Assembly: GCF_002860205.1 (NCBI RefSeq)
Contig: NZ_PGVB01000035.1
Coordinates: forward strand, 1 to 64,000
DNA from: Bacillus sp. T33-2
Lineage (GTDB): Bacteria > Bacillota > Bacilli > Bacillales > Cytobacillaceae
Direction: 5' to 3'
DNA length: 64,000 bases
Below, one piece after another: positions 62,315 to 64,000 of the stretch (its first letter is position 1; each line of letters begins with the position of its first letter). Under the pieces are notes generated by a model, which worked only from the letters and a program-made list of their open reading frames with translations, ran no database searches and was not told where the DNA came from. The translations under genes were made by a program, and so were the position numbers.

Positions 62315-64000
62315 ATGATAGAAAATCAAGCATATGGTGTATTTACCTTAGCAGAGGCATTACATCAAACACTTAAATCGTACCTAGAATCTGCATATCA
62401 TATTCGTGATAAAAGCTTAATTGCAGAAAGACTAAAGTTGCTAGGGAATGTTGGTAACATTGTACAAGAGCCATATGTTGAGTCTACGCCGAGCTATGAA
62501 ATTGGTAGGTCTTTCAGTGAACTTGATATACCTTATCCTGCAAAGAACGCTCTTAATGAGATATCGAAGCTACAGGTTGGGGTTTACCCAAGGACATATA
62601 AACACCAAGCTGAGGCACTTGAGGTATTCCTGGGAGAAAAAAATGACATTATTGTTGCAACCGGAACGGGTTCAGGTAAGACAGAAAGCTTTTTAATGCC
62701 AATTCTTGGTCAATTGGCTCAGGAAGGAGTAGAGAAGCCTGAAACAGCCTCAATGCCTGGGTGTCGTGCAATTCTCTTATATCCAATGAATGCACTGGTT
62801 AACGATCAATTGGGCAGAATTAGAAAGTTATTTGGGGATGAACGGGTTGCGAATATTTTAAAGAAAGGAAGGGATAGACCAGTTCGCTTCGGATCCTATA
62901 CATCTCGAACACCGTATCCAGGAAATGCTTCATCAAATAAAAATATGACTCACATAAAGCCTATATTTGAAGAATTTTATTTAAAATACGCAAATGATCT
63001 TCAATCTGTGCAGGAGTTAAAGGATAAAGGTAAATGGCCTAGTAAGGATTTGGTTGGATTCTATGCAAAGGAAAAAGAGGTTGAAAATGCCTATAAGAGT
63101 GGCAAAAGAAAAGGGAAAAAATTTACTCAATACAACTGGCAGGATAGACTAAAGACACAGCCAAATGATAGAGAATTGTTGACCAGACAAGAAATCCAGG
63201 CAGAATGCCCAGATATACTTATAACAAACTACTCAATGTTAGAATATATGCTTATTCGACCGATTGAACGCACCATTTTCCAGCAAACAAGAGAATGGTT
63301 AGAATCAAACCCTAATAACCAGCTTATTCTTGTGTTAGATGAGGCACACATGTATAGAGGGACAGGTGGAGCAGAGGTTGCTTTGTTAATTAGGCGTTTA
63401 ACTGCTAGACTAGGCATTAAAAGAGAACAGCTTCGTTGTATACTAACAAGTGCAAGCTTAGGTGAAGGTCAAGATGCTGAAAATGCAGTAATAAGCTTTG
63501 CACGTGAGCTTACCGGACTATCTGAAAACTCGCCATTAAAGTTGAAATTAATCAAAGGAGTTAAGGAGTCTAGGGTAGGTGAAAGAGCTGGAACATTAGA
63601 AGAGGCAATCGCTCTTTCTAAACTAAATCTTGGAGATTTCCAAAGGGCAGGAGTCGACCTAGATACAGCTAGGGATGCAGTTACTGAAATTGCTTCATCT
63701 CTTGGATGGGAACAACCTAGCATTAATTTAGCTGATTACCTGTATGAAAGGCTTACAAACTGGGGACCTGCTGAAATGCTGGTTCAAAGTGTAAGTGGTA
63801 TGGCTATGAAGCTAAATGAGCTGTCATCTAAATTATTCCCTGAGGTTAATAAGCAATTAGCCAGATCTGCAACAGAGTCGTTAATTGCAATAGGCTCATA
63901 TGCGCAGAGGGAATCAGATAGTAAAATTTTCTTGCCTACTCGTTTACACCTATTTTATCGGGGTCTTCCTGGTCTTTATGCTTGTACTAACCCTGAATGT
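62315..64000 (+). CDS. large DEAH-box helicase (DruE/DUF1998 type), 5' part, defence operon gene 4
   Basis: ATG 62315 follows GAGGAGG; 562 codons are visible and the gene runs off the right edge. Superfamily 2 helicase: ATGTGSGKTESFLMP (Walker A, about 114-128), LLYPMNALVNDQL (motif Ia), ILITNYSMLEYML, LVLDEAHMYRG (DEAH from residue 342), and LTSASLG (motif III, about 378). RFGSYTSRTPYPG and LHLFYRGLPGLYACTNPEC (start of a likely zinc-binding region) are typical of the long helicases with a C-terminal DUF1998 found in Druantia (DruE) and related defence systems. The C-terminal half needed for a firm call lies outside. Confidence 0.85.
   Translation, partial: MIENQAYGVFTLAEALHQTLKSYLESAYHIRDKSLIAERLKLLGNVGNIVQEPYVESTPSYEIGRSFSELDIPYPAKNALNEISKLQVGVYPRTYKHQAEALEVFLGEKNDIIVATGTGSGKTESFLMPILGQLAQEGVEKPETASMPGCRAILLYPMNALVNDQLGRIRKLFGDERVANILKKGRDRPVRFGSYTSRTPYPGNASSNKNMTHIKPIFEEFYLKYANDLQSVQELKDKGKWPSKDLVGFYAKEKEVENAYKSGKRKGKKFTQYNWQDRLKTQPNDRELLTRQEIQAECPDILITNYSMLEYMLIRPIERTIFQQTREWLESNPNNQLILVLDEAHMYRGTGGAEVALLIRRLTARLGIKREQLRCILTSASLGEGQDAENAVISFARELTGLSENSPLKLKLIKGVKESRVGERAGTLEEAIALSKLNLGDFQRAGVDLDTARDAVTEIASSLGWEQPSINLADYLYERLTNWGPAEMLVQSVSGMAMKLNELSSKLFPEVNKQLARSATESLIAIGSYAQRESDSKIFLPTRLHLFYRGLPGLYACTNPEC

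Overview
The window looks like a chromosomal segment of a low-GC Firmicute of the family Bacillaceae (Bacillus, Mesobacillus or Neobacillus type). The evidence is strong AGGAGG ribosome sites, frequent GTG/TTG starts, a type VII LXG toxin locus of the Bacillus YwqH/YwqI/YeeF-YezG kind, holin-like type I toxin relics and MocR, DinB and SPP1-like replication genes. There are no rRNA or tRNA genes, no intact insertion sequence and no CRISPR array. I had no tools: family calls come from reading motifs, not from searches.

Layout. 1-3.2 kb: small membrane and coiled-coil genes, an ASCH protein, a broken DUF421 gene and an SMR exporter. 3.5-6.7 kb: LXG toxin operon (two small helical partners, a DNA/RNA endonuclease toxin, a YezG-like immunity protein), followed to 8.8 kb by decayed DNA holding a toxin-gene duplicate, a serine-recombinase scrap, half a manganese catalase and a methyltransferase relic. 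9-13.4 kb: a luciferase-like monooxygenase, then two adjacent genes whose only in-frame stop is a TGA exactly at the catalytic position (a peroxiredoxin and a GrdB-like reductase). These are probable selenoproteins and are followed by a ProP-like betaine/proline permease. 13.5-24 kb: a 52-bp tandem repeat, a SWIM/SNF2 helicase, a MocR/EamA divergent pair, a secreted-type nuclease and relics of type I toxins. 24-32 kb: an AraC regulator, a TRAP transporter and three catabolic enzymes for an unidentified sugar-like substrate, ending in a glycerate kinase/SDR deletion scar. 32-37.5 kb: an FAD dehydrogenase, a PfkB kinase, a MESH1-like HD hydrolase and small genes.

37.7-51.6 kb is the most coherent block. 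A sigma-54 activator precedes two identical dyads and a -24/-12 promoter, which drive a beta-decarboxylating dehydrogenase, an aldehyde dehydrogenase, an SDR, a complete ECF transporter (A, A', T, S), a P1-family amidase, an M20 amidohydrolase, an acylating malonate/methylmalonate semialdehyde dehydrogenase and an omega-aminotransferase. Read as a pathway, these genes can take pantothenate up, split it to pantoate plus beta-alanine, oxidise pantoate through aldopantoate and 3,3-dimethylmalate to 2-oxoisovalerate, and burn beta-alanine to acetyl-CoA. This assignment is an inference from families and gene order, but it accounts for every gene of the operon.

51.6-57.5 kb holds a GNAT and a GyrI-like gene, an SPP1 38-39-40-like replication cassette and decayed DNA. 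From 57.57 kb to the right edge runs an AT-rich four-gene operon (CoiA-like zinc finger protein, coiled-coil protein with a degenerate AAA domain, an unknown protein, and a large DEAH helicase cut by the window edge). It looks like an anti-phage system related to Druantia but with unfamiliar accessory subunits.
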